This document shows, in pieces, positions 42,902-52,308 of a stretch of 64,000 nucleotides of DNA. The notes under the pieces are model-generated. The model was not told the DNA's origin, did no database searches, and was given only the letters and a program-made list of their open reading frames with translations. The stretch is from Dehalococcoidia bacterium (GTDB lineage: Bacteria > Chloroflexota > Dehalococcoidia > DSTF01 > JALHUB01): contig JASEFU010000003.1 of assembly GCA_030018455.1 (NCBI GenBank), positions 1 through 64,000 on the forward strand, given 5' to 3'. The translations under genes and the position numbers were made by a program. Position 1 is the stretch's first letter, and every line of letters starts with the position of its first letter.

Positions 42902-43507
42902 ATGGGTGAGACCCGAATCGGCGTGCTGGCCCTGCAGGGTGCGTTTATTGAACACGTAAGGGCCCTTTCCTGCCTCGGCGCTCAAGCGGTTGAGGTGCGC
43001 CTGCCGCGAGACCTCGAAGGCCTGCGCGGTCTCGTCATTCCCGGCGGCGAGAGCACTACCATCGCCCGCCTGATGAACGACTACGCGCTGACTCCACCGA
43101 TCAAGGCAATGATCGAGGAAGGGATCCCCGTCTGGGGCACCTGCGCCGGCATGATTATGCTCGCGCAAAACAACGGAAGCATCCCTTACCCGACGCTCGC
43201 CGCCATGGACGCGGTGGTGGAGCGGAACGCGTTCGGCCGGCAGGTGGACAGCTTCGAAGCCGAACTGCGGATCGCCGCGCTCGGCGACCCCCCGTTCCGC
43301 GGCGTCTTCATCAGGGCGCCCGTATTCAGGAAGATCGGGGCAGGCGTGAAAGCGCTGGCCGAAATCGACGGCGGCAGCATCGTCGCCGCGCAAGAGGCGA
43401 ACCTGCTGGCCACCGCCTTCCACCCCGAACTGACCGATGATATGCGGTTTCATCAGTACTTCCTTCGGATGGTCGACTCCGCCAGCAAGCCGGGAAAGCG
43501 AGGCTAG
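42902..43507 (+). CDS. pdxT: Pyridoxal 5'-phosphate synthase glutaminase subunit PdxT
   Basis: PdxT supplies ammonia from glutamine to PdxS. The 201-residue class I amidotransferase has IGVLALQGAFIEHV, LVIPGGESTTIARLM, the nucleophile Cys in WGTCAGMIMLA, and the His/Glu pair in AFHPELTDD. Complete and coupled to pdxS. Confidence 0.97.
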   Translation: MGETRIGVLALQGAFIEHVRALSCLGAQAVEVRLPRDLEGLRGLVIPGGESTTIARLMNDYALTPPIKAMIEEGIPVWGTCAGMIMLAQNNGSIPYPTLAAMDAVVERNAFGRQVDSFEAELRIAALGDPPFRGVFIRAPVFRKIGAGVKALAEIDGGSIVAAQEANLLATAFHPELTDDMRFHQYFLRMVDSASKPGKRG

Positions 43508-43519
43508 CCGGAACGCGAC

Positions 43520-44467
43520 ATGACAGTCATCCGCGCCATCCGCCCCACCGACCTCGTGGCCCTCGCCTCCCTCGACAGTAGCGCCTGCCCCAACGAGGCG
43601 CGAGGCTGCGAGCAGGTGGGCAAGAGAGAGGTGGAGAGCCGCCCCATCGAAAAGGCTGTCGAGCAGTGGTTCTCATTCGCCACCGGCCGGCATACCCTCG
43701 TAGGCATCGAGGGCGCAGCGGTGAAGGGGCTGTTGTCGGCGCACAGGCGCGGCTATCGGACCGCCTGGGAGATAGACTGCCTCGTCGACGCATCCAACGG
43801 GCAGCGGGAGACCATAATGTCGCTGCTCGAAGAAATGGCGCAGCATGTCGCTCGAAAAGGAGCTGAACGAGTTTTCCTCCGGCTCTGCAAAGACAGCCCG
43901 CTCCTGCCTGTAGCGGCGCGGGCGGGTTTCACACCTTACCTCACGGAGAGACTCTACGCCTGCCGCTCGCCCAGAATCAGCCGTCGAGAGCGAAGGCCCG
44001 CCGGCCCTGTCCTTCGCAAGAAGACACGGGCGGATGAGTTTGCGCTCTTCCAGCTCTACAATCTGTGCGTCCCCGAGCTGGTGCGGGCAGCCGAGGGGAT
44101 GACCTTCGGCGAGTGGAAGGCGAACCAGGAACGAAAATGGCTGGAAAGCCGGATATCGGAGAGCGTAGCGGAGCGGGACGGACGCATCATCGCCCGGGCG
44201 CGCGCGGCCACCAGCGGCGACACCGCCCGCTTCGACCTGACGCTACACCCTCATGAGCGCGCCAGCCAGGAAGCCATCCTCGACGAGCTTCTCTCGCAGC
44301 TCGAAGGCAGCGGTCTCCTGCTCGCCCTCCTGCCGAAGTACGCCGAGGGCATCGCCCGCAGTCTGCTGCGACGCGGCTTCCACCTGGGGCAAGAGTACTC
44401 GCTGCTCATAAAGAGGACCGCCGTTCCCGTGAAGGCGGCCCAACTTGCGCCGGCCATCTGGGGTTAG
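43520..44467 (+). CDS. GNAT-like acetyltransferase fold protein
   Basis: The 315-residue protein appears to hold two GNAT-like halves. The first (about 1-145) ends with GAERVFLRLCKDSPLLPVAARAGF. The second (about 160-300) has a degenerate fold (RIIARARAATSGDTARFDLTL, then LALLPKYAEGIARSLLRRGF). A clear acetyl-CoA-binding RxxGxG/A motif is not seen, so catalytic activity is uncertain. It stands between pdxT and the R3H ATPase and is probably part of the same long operon. Confidence 0.6.
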   Translation: MTVIRAIRPTDLVALASLDSSACPNEARGCEQVGKREVESRPIEKAVEQWFSFATGRHTLVGIEGAAVKGLLSAHRRGYRTAWEIDCLVDASNGQRETIMSLLEEMAQHVARKGAERVFLRLCKDSPLLPVAARAGFTPYLTERLYACRSPRISRRERRPAGPVLRKKTRADEFALFQLYNLCVPELVRAAEGMTFGEWKANQERKWLESRISESVAERDGRIIARARAATSGDTARFDLTLHPHERASQEAILDELLSQLEGSGLLLALLPKYAEGIARSLLRRGFHLGQEYSLLIKRTAVPVKAAQLAPAIWG

Positions 44468-44479
44468 GGGGCGAGCGCT

Positions 44480-46078
44480 ATGGAAGCCACCGCCATCAAA
44501 CGAATAACAGACGACCTCGATGAATTCATGCGCTGCATACCGCCCCGCATACTCGACCCGCTCAAGGAGCAACAGGACAATCACGACCTGCTGGAGGTCG
44601 TCCTCGACCTGGGGCGGCTGCCCGAGGCCAGGTATCCAAAGAAAGAGATCGTCCTCAGCGACGACGAGGTGACGGAAGAGGATATCCAGTACGTGGTGCA
44701 CCGGATCGGCGAGTTCGGCGAGGACAACCGGGCGGGTATCGAGCGGACACTGCACCGCATCTCCGCCATCCGCAACCGGCAGGGGCGCATCGTGGGACTA
44801 ACGTGCCGCGTCGGACGGGCGGTCTTCGGCACGATCAAGGTGATCGAGGACATCATCCGCACCGGCAAGAGCACGCTCCTTCTGGGGCGGCCCGGCGTCG
44901 GCAAGACGACGATGCTCCGCGAGGTGGCCCGCGTGCTCGCCGACGACATGAATAAGCGCGTCGTCATTGTCGACACGTCGAATGAGATCGCGGGCGACGG
45001 CGACATCCCGCACCCTGCAATCGGCACCGCCCGCCGGATGCAGGTGAAGAGCCCCCTCATGCAGCACGCCGTCATGATCGAGGCGGTCGAGAACCACATG
45101 CCGGAGGTCATCGTCATCGACGAGATCGGCACGGAGCTCGAGGCGCTGGCCGCCCGCACGATCGCCGAGCGCGGCGTCCAGCTCGTGGCGACGGCCCACG
45201 GCAACACGCTGGAAAACCTGATGATGAACCCCACGCTCTCCGACCTTATCGGCGGCATCCAGTCCGTTACCCTGAGCGACGAGGAGGCGCGGCGGCGGCG
45301 CACCCAGAAGTCGATCCTCGAGCGGAAGGCGCCGCCCACGTTCAACGTCGTGGTCGAGATCCAGACGTTTGACAGGGTGGCGGTCCACCCCAACGTCGCC
45401 GAGACGGTCGACGCCATTCTGCGCGGGTACCAGGTGGAAGCGGAAGTGCGGGAACTCGATGAGGAAGGGCGGGTGCGCCGGCTCAGCCCCGCCGACCTGG
45501 CGCGCGAGAAGTCGAGTCTCGAAACGTTCGGGCCGCCTGCCGCCGAAACGAGGGCAAGCCCCGCCGCCATCTCCCGCACGATTTACCCCTTCGGCATCTC
45601 ACGAAAACGGCTGGAGCAGGCGATACGGCAGACGGCCTCGCCGGCTCTCGTCAGCGACCACCTCGACGACGCCGATGTGGTGATGACGCTGCGAAGCTTC
45701 TACCGGCGCAAGCCGCAGGTCCTCCGGGAAGCGGAGGCCAGGGGGCTGCCGATCTACGTCCTGCGGAGCAACACGATTTCGCAGATGGAGCAAAGCCTTA
45801 TCGCCATGCAGGGCGACCACGGCCGGTTCGATCCCGTGTCCGCCGCCCTTCAGGAGGCGGAGAAGGCGATATCAACGGTCATGACGGGAGACGGCGAAGT
45901 GGAGCTTTCCCCGCAGAACGCCTACATCCGCCGCCTCCAGCACCAGCTAGCGCAGAAGTACAGCCTCTCCTCGCGAAGCCTGGGCCGCGAACCCCTGCGG
46001 CGCGTCCGCATCTTCCGGGGGAGCGCATCGCCGGAAGACGAAGACAGGACAGAAGGTGCCGAGCACAAAGCCTCCTGA
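44480..46078 (+). CDS. SpoIIIAA-like AAA ATPase with C-terminal R3H domain
   Basis: The 532-residue protein has a SpoIIIAA/Ycf45-like N-terminal part. The ATPase core (residues 120-320) carries Walker [11 protein letters not shown], Walker B VIVIDEIG and the AHGNTLENL motif. A variable linker follows. A C-terminal R3H-type domain (about 465-515, [15 protein letters not shown]) binds single-stranded nucleic acid in relatives. The function is not firmly known. The tmk start lies within its last codons. Confidence 0.85.
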   Translation: MEATAIKRITDDLDEFMRCIPPRILDPLKEQQDNHDLLEVVLDLGRLPEARYPKKEIVLSDDEVTEEDIQYVVHRIGEFGEDNRAGIERTLHRISAIRNRQGRIVGLTCRVGRAVFGTIKVIEDIIRTGKSTLLLGRPGVGKTTMLREVARVLADDMNKRVVIVDTSNEIAGDGDIPHPAIGTARRMQVKSPLMQHAVMIEAVENHMPEVIVIDEIGTELEALAARTIAERGVQLVATAHGNTLENLMMNPTLSDLIGGIQSVTLSDEEARRRRTQKSILERKAPPTFNVVVEIQTFDRVAVHPNVAETVDAILRGYQVEAEVRELDEEGRVRRLSPADLAREKSSLETFGPPAAETRASPAAISRTIYPFGISRKRLEQAIRQTASPALVSDHLDDADVVMTLRSFYRRKPQVLREAEARGLPIYVLRSNTISQMEQSLIAMQGDHGRFDPVSAALQEAEKAISTVMTGDGEVELSPQNAYIRRLQHQLAQKYSLSSRSLGREPLRRVRIFRGSASPEDEDRTEGAEHKAS

Positions 46079-46736
46079 GCAAGGGTCGGGCGTCTTCATC
46101 ACCATCGAAGGGGGCGACGGCGCAGGAAAGACCACTCAGGCGACACTCCTGCAACGACGGCTCGAAGCCGCGGGACGGAAGGTCGTGCTTACGCGCGACC
46201 CGGGGGGCACGCCCGTCGGCGAGGAAATACGCGGCGTCCTTCTCAGCGCAGCCCGGAAGGAGGGCGAAGGCCATTCCCCTTCCTCGCTCGCTCCCCAGAC
46301 GGAGGCGCTCTTATTCGAGGCGTCCCGCGCCCAGCTCGTCCGCGACGTCATCCGGCCCGCCCTCGAGCGCGGCGAAATCGTCGTCTGCGACCGCTACAGC
46401 GACTCCACCCTTGCCTATCAGGGCTACGGCCGCGGCCTCGACATCGAGGCGCTGGAGGCAGCCGACAGGCTGGCAACGGGCGGCCTGAAGCCCCACCTCT
46501 CGGTCTTCCTCGACCTTCGCGTCGAGACCGCCCTCGGCCGCAAGGGCGAGAGGGAGGAGCAGGACCATGTGGGCGGGCAGAGTCGCGCCTTCCACGAGCG
46601 CGTGCGCCGGGGCTTCGCGGACCTTGCGGCGAAGGAGCCGCGACGGTGGCTGATCGTTGACGCCGCGCTTCCCGTCGAGGCGGTCGCCGATCTAATCTGG
46701 GAGCGGGTGCAGTCTCTTCTGGAACCGGGCGGTTGA
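46056..46736 (+). CDS. tmk: Thymidylate kinase
   Basis: Tmk phosphorylates dTMP to dTDP. The 226-residue protein has the P-loop [19 protein letters not shown], the DR(Y/H) motif as [17 protein letters not shown], and a lid region ([11 protein letters not shown]). GTG start 46056 overlaps the end of the R3H ATPase by 23 bases; the two are translationally linked. Its TGA overlaps the TTG start of the ABC ATPase. Confidence 0.96.
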   Translation: MPSTKPPEQGSGVFITIEGGDGAGKTTQATLLQRRLEAAGRKVVLTRDPGGTPVGEEIRGVLLSAARKEGEGHSPSSLAPQTEALLFEASRAQLVRDVIRPALERGEIVVCDRYSDSTLAYQGYGRGLDIEALEAADRLATGGLKPHLSVFLDLRVETALGRKGEREEQDHVGGQSRAFHERVRRGFADLAAKEPRRWLIVDAALPVEAVADLIWERVQSLLEPGG

Positions 46737-47467
46737 GGCCGCCGCTGCCGGTGGAAAGCGCTGTCGTTGCGGAGGGAATCAGCAAGAGCTTTGGCCGTGT
46801 CGAGGCGGTCAAAGACGTTACCTTCAGCATCGAGCCCGGCCTCACTTACGGCCTCCTCGGCCCCAGCGGCTGCGGCAAGACAACGCTAATACGCCTCATC
46901 CTCGGCATACTCAAGCCGTCGGCGGGCCGGATAGCGGTCTGGGGAGAACGTCTCCCTTCAGAGGGGCTGCTCAGCCGGATCGGCTACATGCCGCAGTACC
47001 TCGCCCTCTACGCCGAGCTCTCCGCCCGCGAGAACGTCGCCTTCTTCGCCCGGCTGTACGGCCTCGCCGGCGGCCGCGAGGTGGACGATGCGCTCGCCCT
47101 GATGGAGCTCTCGGACAGGGCGGGCAGCCCCGTACACGAGCTCAGCGGCGGGATGCAGCGGCGCGTTTCCCTCGCCTGCGCCCTCGTCCACCGGCCGCGA
47201 CTGCTCCTCCTGGACGAGCCGACGGTGGGCGCCGACCCCCGTTTGCGCGCCGTCTTCTGGGACCACTTCTACAAGCTGAACGCCGAGGGGGCCACCGTTA
47301 TCGTCACCAGCCACGTCATGGACGAGGCGGCGCGCTGCCACCGCCTCCTACTGATGCGCGACGGGCGGCTGCTGGCGCAGGGGACGCCGGACGAGCTCCA
47401 GCGCGCAACGGGCGCGGCGACGCTGGAGGAAGCGTTCCTGACCTACGCGGGTGAGCCGCATGGATAG
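46733..47467 (+). CDS. ABC-2 type transporter ATP-binding protein
   Basis: The 244-residue protein has Walker A GPSGCGKTTLIRLIL, signature LSGGMQRRVSLA, Walker B LLLLDEPTVGADP and the H-loop in VTSHVMDEA. It belongs to the DrrA/NatA-like exporter ATPases. The start TTG 46733 overlaps the tmk stop. It is coupled to the permease that follows. The substrate cannot be inferred. Confidence 0.93.
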   Translation: MRPPLPVESAVVAEGISKSFGRVEAVKDVTFSIEPGLTYGLLGPSGCGKTTLIRLILGILKPSAGRIAVWGERLPSEGLLSRIGYMPQYLALYAELSARENVAFFARLYGLAGGREVDDALALMELSDRAGSPVHELSGGMQRRVSLACALVHRPRLLLLDEPTVGADPRLRAVFWDHFYKLNAEGATVIVTSHVMDEAARCHRLLLMRDGRLLAQGTPDELQRATGAATLEEAFLTYAGEPHG

Positions 47468-48572
47468 ACGCCGCACGCTGGCGATCGCCGTCCGCATCGT
47501 GCGCCAGTTCCGGCGCGACCCCCGCACGCTGGCGCTCATCGTCATCGTGCCGGCGGTCGTGCTGTCGCTGGTCGGGTACCTGCTGCGCAGCACTGAGACC
47601 ACCGTTTCCCTAGCGTTAGTTGAGGACGGCGGACGGTCGACGCTTTCTGCACTGGTCGAGAGAGCGGCGGCGCAGGCGGACTGGGACGTGCGCGTCTTTC
47701 AGGGGGAAGCAGAGGCGGTCGAAGCGGTGGAGGACGGTGACTTCGACGGGGCGGCGCTCGTCGGGCAGACGGAAGATGGGCGCCAGGAGGTCCGGCTCGT
47801 CCTCGAAGGCGCCAACCCGCAGAAGAGCATGGCGGTCCGCAGGCTCGTCTCGCAGAGCGCCGCCTTCGCTTCTCTGCTCGAGTCGGTGCAGCCGGCGCCA
47901 CCCGCCGGGGGGGACGCGTCCGTTCCGGAGGTCGATGTGCGCTACGTGTTCGGCGGGCCCGAGTTCGATACGGTGGACTTCCAGGCGCCGCCGCTGATCG
48001 GCTTCTTCGCCTTCTTCTTCGTCTTCCTCCTCACTGCCGTGAGCTTCCTCCGCGAGCGCACGGGCGGCACCCTCGAGCGCCTGATGGTGACTCCCACGCG
48101 CCGCAGCGAGCTTGTGGTCGGCTACATGCTGGGCTTCGGCGTTCTCGCCGTGCTCCAATCGGTCATTATCCTGCTGGTGGCGCTGTTCGTCCTCGATATC
48201 GATTATCGTGGGAACCTCGGACTCGTCTTCCTCCTCGTCATCACGCTGACAGTGGCAGCCGTCAACCTGGGCATCTTCCTTTCGACGTTCGCTCGCAACG
48301 AATTGCAGGCGATCCAGTTCATCCCCCTGGTGATCGTGCCGCAGGCGCTGCTGAGCGGCGTCATCTGGGAGATCCAAAGCATGCCGGACTGGCTGCAGGG
48401 GATTGCGCACGCGCTGCCCCTCACGTACTCGAACGACGCCCTGCGCGGCGTGATGCTGGAGGGACAGGACCTGGCGAGCAGGGAGCTGTTGACGAACCTG
48501 GCCGTCCTGCTGGCATTCGCGCTGTTCTTTGTCGTGCTCAGCGCTCTGACGTTGCGGCGGCGGCTGGACTAA
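47460..48572 (+). CDS. ABC-2 type transporter permease
   Basis: The 370-residue permease has an N-terminal membrane helix, a large extracytoplasmic loop (about residues 40-170), and five C-terminal helices, with the ABC-2 signature around FLRERTGGTLERLMVTPTRR. ATG 47460 overlaps the ATPase end by eight bases. Together with the ATPase it forms a complete half-transporter pair, for drug, lipid or polymer export. Confidence 0.92.
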   Translation: MDRRRTLAIAVRIVRQFRRDPRTLALIVIVPAVVLSLVGYLLRSTETTVSLALVEDGGRSTLSALVERAAAQADWDVRVFQGEAEAVEAVEDGDFDGAALVGQTEDGRQEVRLVLEGANPQKSMAVRRLVSQSAAFASLLESVQPAPPAGGDASVPEVDVRYVFGGPEFDTVDFQAPPLIGFFAFFFVFLLTAVSFLRERTGGTLERLMVTPTRRSELVVGYMLGFGVLAVLQSVIILLVALFVLDIDYRGNLGLVFLLVITLTVAAVNLGIFLSTFARNELQAIQFIPLVIVPQALLSGVIWEIQSMPDWLQGIAHALPLTYSNDALRGVMLEGQDLASRELLTNLAVLLAFALFFVVLSALTLRRRLD

Positions 48573-48619
48573 GCGCCGCGCGTTGTACATTTCGGACTTT
48601 TCCGAAGAAGGGAGGCGAC

Positions 48620-49411
48620 ATGGAGCTTGGACTTGCGGGAAAGGTCGCAATCGTCGGCGGCGGCAGCCGCGGCATAGGCAAGGCGATCGCGATGGGGCTC
48701 GCGAAGGAGGGGTGCCGGGTCGCCATCGCGGCCCGCGGCGAGGAAGCGTTGCGACAAGCGGCCGTCGAGATCATCGATGCGACGGGCACGGAAGCGCTTC
48801 CGGTTGTCTGCGACATGGCGAAGCACGACGACGTCCGCCGTCTGGTGGCGCAGACGGTGGAGCGCTTCGGACGGCTCGATATCGTGGTGAACAACGCCGG
48901 CGGGCCGCCGTTCGGCAGCTTCGAGCAGCATTCGGAAGAGGCGTGGCAGGCGGCCATCGAGACGAACTTCCTGAGCGCCGTGCGCACAATCCGCGAAGCG
49001 CTACCTTATCTACGGCGCCAGGGGGGCGGACGGATCATCAACCTCACCTCTTACGCTGTGAAGCAGCCGCTGGACGGCCTGATCCTCTCGAATTCGGTGC
49101 GCCTCGCGGTAGTCGGACTGGCGAAGACGCTGTCCCGCGAACTGGGGCCGGAGAACATCCTCGTGAACAACGTCTGTCCGGGACCGACGCTGACGGGCCG
49201 GATGGAGTCGCTTATGCGTTCGCGGGCGGCGGCGCAGGGGAAGAGCTACGAGGAAATACTGGCGCAGGAGAACGCGCAAATCCCCGTCGGGCACATGGGA
49301 GCGCCGGAGGACGTGGCGGCCCTCGTCGTGTTCCTGGCGTCGGAGCCGGCGCGTCACATCACGGGGGCGACGATCCAGGTCGACGGCGGCGCGACGGCGG
49401 CCGTCTTCTGA
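48620..49411 (+). CDS. Short-chain dehydrogenase family protein lacking the canonical YxxxK
   Basis: The 263-residue Rossmann protein has the nucleotide motif GGGSRGIGKAIA, NNAGG, and a C-terminal DGGATAA. At the catalytic site, where other SDRs have YxxxK, it reads SNSVR (in LILSNSVRLAVVGLAK). This fits the BKR-like atypical SDR group that lacks the normal tetrad, so it may bind a dinucleotide without the standard catalysis. The start follows GGGAGGCGAC. It lies downstream of the ABC pair. Confidence 0.85.
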   Translation: MELGLAGKVAIVGGGSRGIGKAIAMGLAKEGCRVAIAARGEEALRQAAVEIIDATGTEALPVVCDMAKHDDVRRLVAQTVERFGRLDIVVNNAGGPPFGSFEQHSEEAWQAAIETNFLSAVRTIREALPYLRRQGGGRIINLTSYAVKQPLDGLILSNSVRLAVVGLAKTLSRELGPENILVNNVCPGPTLTGRMESLMRSRAAAQGKSYEEILAQENAQIPVGHMGAPEDVAALVVFLASEPARHITGATIQVDGGATAAVF

Positions 49412-49539
49412 GAGCATCGAGCGGTCGCGAGCGCCGCGCGCAAGGGCATCGATGGCTGCCATCGCATTTTGCGCAAAGACGGCCTCTTGAGCCGCTATCG
49501 CTGCCGACTCCGCCGGTTCTTCTGCAAGTTAGGCTAGAT
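49412..49539. other. Gap before the riboswitch promoter
   Basis: The 128-base region after the SDR gene has no visible gene or terminator. Confidence 0.3.
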
Positions 49540-49569
49540 TTGACATCGGAAATAGAGAAAGATTATACT
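49540..49569 (+). promoter_or_regulatory. Promoter of the riboswitch and zinc-ribbon gene
   Basis: TTGACA (49540-49545) and TATACT (49564-49569) are separated by 18 bases, near-consensus. Transcription would start around 49576. Confidence 0.75.
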
Positions 49570-49594
49570 AACGACAGGGTTCAACTTGTCCAGC

Positions 49595-49722
49595 TGGTAC
49601 GTATCGCACAGGCCCGTGCCTAGTGAACGGGGGATCCGATTTCCGCAGGGGTGAATCTCACGCCAGTGAGTAGGGCGCCCAACCCTAACCCGATAGCTAA
49701 CCCCGAGAGGCAGCGAAGGGAT
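49595..49722 (+). promoter_or_regulatory. Cyclic di-AMP riboswitch (ydaO-yuaA class)
   Basis: The leader holds the conserved core of the ydaO riboswitch: GAACGGGGGATCC (49625-49637), GGGGTGAATC (49649-49658), AACCCTAACCCGATAGC (49681-49697) and TAACCCCGAGAGGC (49698-49711). ATCGC near 49602 can pair with GCGAAG near 49713 to close the outer stem. It lies about 50 bases before the zinc-ribbon ORF. A hairpin (CCAG 49727-49730 with CTGG 49740-49743) exposes AGGAGG in its loop and could be part of the expression platform. Confidence 0.9.
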
Positions 49723-49766
49723 TTGGCCAGCAGGAGGTTCTGGTAGATTTCTGTGCCGAAGGAGAG

Positions 49767-49979
49767 ATGATGGAGACGACGCTGCCCAGAGTCTGTCCCC
49801 GTTGCCGGGGTTCCATGATCGCTGAGAGAGACTGGTACGGTACCTATAGCAGTTGCCTCTCCTGCGGCTACGTGCACGAAGCCGTATCGCCGCCTGCAAT
49901 CGAGCTTCTGGAAGAAGACGAAACCGGCCGCGTACGGCAGCGCCGGCGCCAGCCCTCGCACGGAAAGCTGCGGCTATAG
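49767..49979 (+). CDS. Small zinc-ribbon protein under the c-di-AMP riboswitch
   Basis: The 70-residue protein has two CxxC knuckles (CPRCRGSM at 10-17 and CLSCGYVHE at about 30-38), which form a small zinc ribbon, and a basic C-terminal tail (RVRQRRRQPSHGKLRL). The start is ATG 49767 or 49770 after AAGGAG. Zinc ribbons of this size often bind nucleic acid or protein. No named family is recognised. Its control by cyclic di-AMP is the notable feature; usual targets are cell-wall or potassium genes. Confidence 0.75.
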   Translation: MMETTLPRVCPRCRGSMIAERDWYGTYSSCLSCGYVHEAVSPPAIELLEEDETGRVRQRRRQPSHGKLRL

Positions 49980-50186
49980 TCTTCGCACCTCGCTTCACCG
50001 CTTCCTGACGCCCTCTCCGCGTCCAAAACGTAAGGCGGCGGACCGCTGTATATGACTCCTTAATGGATCTTGCCTCATCTTTAGCTTCGTTTCACAGTCT
50101 CGCTGTCTCTCCCTGCCATACGCTCGCTCCAGTCAGCCGCATCCGGAAGAATACCCCGAAAACGGAGTGACATTGGAGGGACCTCG
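49980..50186. other. Gap between the zinc-ribbon and DUF3870 genes
   Basis: The 207-base gap holds no recognisable gene or terminator; a GGAGGG ribosome site for the DUF3870 gene ends it. Confidence 0.3.
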
Positions 50187-50588
50187 ATGCCGGAAACCGG
50201 CAGTGAGGAAAGAGCGAGTTTTCTCGAACATGAAGGCCTAACTCTCATATTCTTCGGTTACGCCCGCCTGCCTCAAGCCCTTTCGCCCGTCGGCTCGGCG
50301 GGAGTTGTCGCCGTCGAAATAGAGATTGGCGAAGATGACCACCGGGTCCTCGGCGTCATCGTAAACGGCCTACCCACCAGGGCAGGACGCGTCCTGCGCG
50401 ACCTGCTACGCAATAGGAGACTCGACGACGAGCTTCCACGGGTTATAGAGCAGCTGCCCCATCGGTACATCGGGCTCCCGCAGAAGGCGCTTTGCACCGC
50501 CCTGCCAAACGTCTACGACGCCTACAAGCGCCACGTCATCCGGCCGCCTCACGGCAACGGCGAACACAACGGCAACTGTACAGGCTGA
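50187..50588 (+). CDS. DUF3870-like protein
   Basis: The 133-residue protein has LIFFGYARLPQAL and, later, a stretch PHRYIGLPQKALCTALPN, which resembles DUF3870. A histidine-rich C-terminal tail follows. The function of DUF3870 is unknown. It starts after GGAGGGACCTCG. Whether it is cotranscribed with the zinc-ribbon gene is unclear because 207 bases lie between them. Confidence 0.6.
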   Translation: MPETGSEERASFLEHEGLTLIFFGYARLPQALSPVGSAGVVAVEIEIGEDDHRVLGVIVNGLPTRAGRVLRDLLRNRRLDDELPRVIEQLPHRYIGLPQKALCTALPNVYDAYKRHVIRPPHGNGEHNGNCTG

Positions 50589-50804
50589 TAAGCCCCTCTG
50601 ATCACACCTTCCCTGCGGCTTCCTCGACCAGGGGCCCCTGCGACCGCTCCTCCTGTCCCCGATCGCCTTCTCGAACCAGGAGAAATAAGGGCGACTTGAC
50701 TTCCGCGTAAGGGTTTTCGCTGATAGAGCAGACTTCCTGAACAAGGGTAGAATGCTGCCGCCAGCTTCTGTTAGAGCCAGCACACATCGGCGAAGGAGCG
50801 ACCG
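50589..50804. other. Gap before the small zinc-finger-like gene
   Basis: The 216-base gap contains TAGAAT (50748-50753), a possible -10 with a weak -35, and ends with AAGGAG. Nothing else is clear. Confidence 0.3.
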
Positions 50805-51041
50805 ATGGCACAAACGGCAGTTAGCCAATGTCAGCACCACTGGCTCTTGAGCGAGCCCCGGAACGGGTCGATTGAGGCCGTCTGCCGGCGCTGCCACGCC
50901 ACGAGACGCTACTCCGACCGGCTCGAACTGGTGGAGCGCTTCGACGATTACCGCGAGCTGACGGCCGGGGGTGAGCCCATACAGCACTGGCGTTACCAAC
51001 AACTGATGGATGACCCCCTTGAAGGCCGCACTTGTCAGTAG
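50805..51041 (+). CDS. Small Cys/His protein of unknown function
   Basis: The 78-residue protein carries a possible zinc site: CQHHW near residue 9 and CRRCHATRRYS near residue 27. The remainder is hydrophilic (LELVERFDDYRELTAG). The start follows AAGGAGCGACCG. It lies 81 bases before the NarL-type regulator. No family is recognised. Confidence 0.6.
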   Translation: MAQTAVSQCQHHWLLSEPRNGSIEAVCRRCHATRRYSDRLELVERFDDYRELTAGGEPIQHWRYQQLMDDPLEGRTCQ

Positions 51042-51122
51042 GGGCGGCTTGTGATAGATTTTGCGGCCGTTGGCAGGGAAGACACGTAGGCAGCAGCAGC
51101 GACTGAGGCAAGGAGTGCTCGG

Positions 51123-51899
51123 ATGGAAGGCTCAACAGCAAAAGGTCCAGGCGCAGGGAAGGTAGGCCGCACCGACGCGTCGAACTGGCGGCGCCCGGGC
51201 GCGCGAATTCGGGTCCTCATAGTCGACGACCACGCCGTCCTGCGCCAGGCGCTGCGGCTGCTGCTCGACGCACACCACGAAGTAGAGGTCATCGGCGACG
51301 TTAGCAACGGCCGCGAAGCGGTCGAGGCGGTGGAAAAGCTGCAGCCGGACGTAGTGCTAATGGACATGGTCATGCAGGGCCTTAACGGCCTGGAAGCGAC
51401 CCGCCAGATCCGACGGCGGGTGCCCAAGACCAAGGTGTTGATGCTGACCGGGTACATGGAGGACGACCAGATCATGGGGGCGCTCAGGGCAGGAGCCTCC
51501 GGGTACGTGGTCAAGAAGTCCGACGTGACGGAATTGCTGCTGGGCATCCAGGCCGTGCACCGCGGCAACACCTACTTCAGCTCCGCCATATCGGACAACG
51601 TTGCCATAAGCGAGCTTCTGTGGCAGGCGCAGAAAGGGGACGGCAAGGCGGGTTTCGAGCTTCTCACGAGCAGGGAGCGCGAAGTCCTGCAACTCATCGC
51701 CGAGGGATACTCCAACCAGCGCATCGCCGACGAGCTGTTTATCAGCGTGAAGACAGTTGAAGCGCACAAGGCGCACATTATGAGCAAGCTCCACGCGCAA
51801 AACCGCACCGACCTCATCCGGTACGCCATCCGGAAAGGCATCGTTAACCTCGAGGCCGCGCCGGACCTCGCGTCGGAGGAACCTCGAAAGGCTGTTTGA
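51123..51899 (+). CDS. NarL/FixJ-type response regulator
   Basis: The 258-residue protein has a non-conserved 28-residue lead and then a receiver domain: acidic pair in VLIVDDHA, phospho-acceptor Asp in VVLMDMVMQGL, Thr and Lys in MLTGYMED and YVVKKSD. A LuxR-type DNA-binding domain follows (LTSREREVLQLIAEGYSNQRIADELFISVKTVEAH). An obvious partner is the hybrid kinase at 55028, but distance prevents certainty. Confidence 0.93.
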   Translation: MEGSTAKGPGAGKVGRTDASNWRRPGARIRVLIVDDHAVLRQALRLLLDAHHEVEVIGDVSNGREAVEAVEKLQPDVVLMDMVMQGLNGLEATRQIRRRVPKTKVLMLTGYMEDDQIMGALRAGASGYVVKKSDVTELLLGIQAVHRGNTYFSSAISDNVAISELLWQAQKGDGKAGFELLTSREREVLQLIAEGYSNQRIADELFISVKTVEAHKAHIMSKLHAQNRTDLIRYAIRKGIVNLEAAPDLASEEPRKAV

Positions 51900-51917
51900 G
51901 AAGAGTCTGCGACGAAG

Positions 51918-52214
51918 ATGAGCGCCCACGGCAGTGAACCCGGCGACGGAGGAAGATGGATGCCGACTCCCCTGGAAACGGACAAGACAAGCATTGAGCT
52001 GCAGGGCATATTCCTGCGCCGGCTGAGGCGCCTGCTTCAGTTGCGCAGAGACCACGAGGGGCAGCTCAACATCGAAGGTATCCGGCTGCTCGACCGCTCC
52101 ATCTACGCCACATACTGCGATTGCATCAGCGTGGGCGCGCCGGAAGCCGCCCAGGAAGTGCTGCGTCGCTTCCCCGTTACCCTCTCCGCTTTCCCCGACG
52201 AATTCAGTCTGTAG
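51918..52214 (+). CDS. Protein of unknown function (98 residues)
   Basis: The 98-residue protein has a helical middle (ELQGIFLRRLRRLLQLRRDH) followed by an alpha-helical end (DRSIYATYCDCISVGAPEAAQEVLRRF). It follows the response regulator by 18 bases and is probably cotranscribed. No family is recognised. Confidence 0.5.
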   Translation: MSAHGSEPGDGGRWMPTPLETDKTSIELQGIFLRRLRRLLQLRRDHEGQLNIEGIRLLDRSIYATYCDCISVGAPEAAQEVLRRFPVTLSAFPDEFSL

Positions 52215-52308
52215 TCGCGGCACCCCCCGCAGCGCCGCACCCCTTCGACGGGCCTGTTTTCGCCCTTCTTCTTTAAGGGCAATTCCCTCTGATCTTTCCC
52301 GCGCCGAT

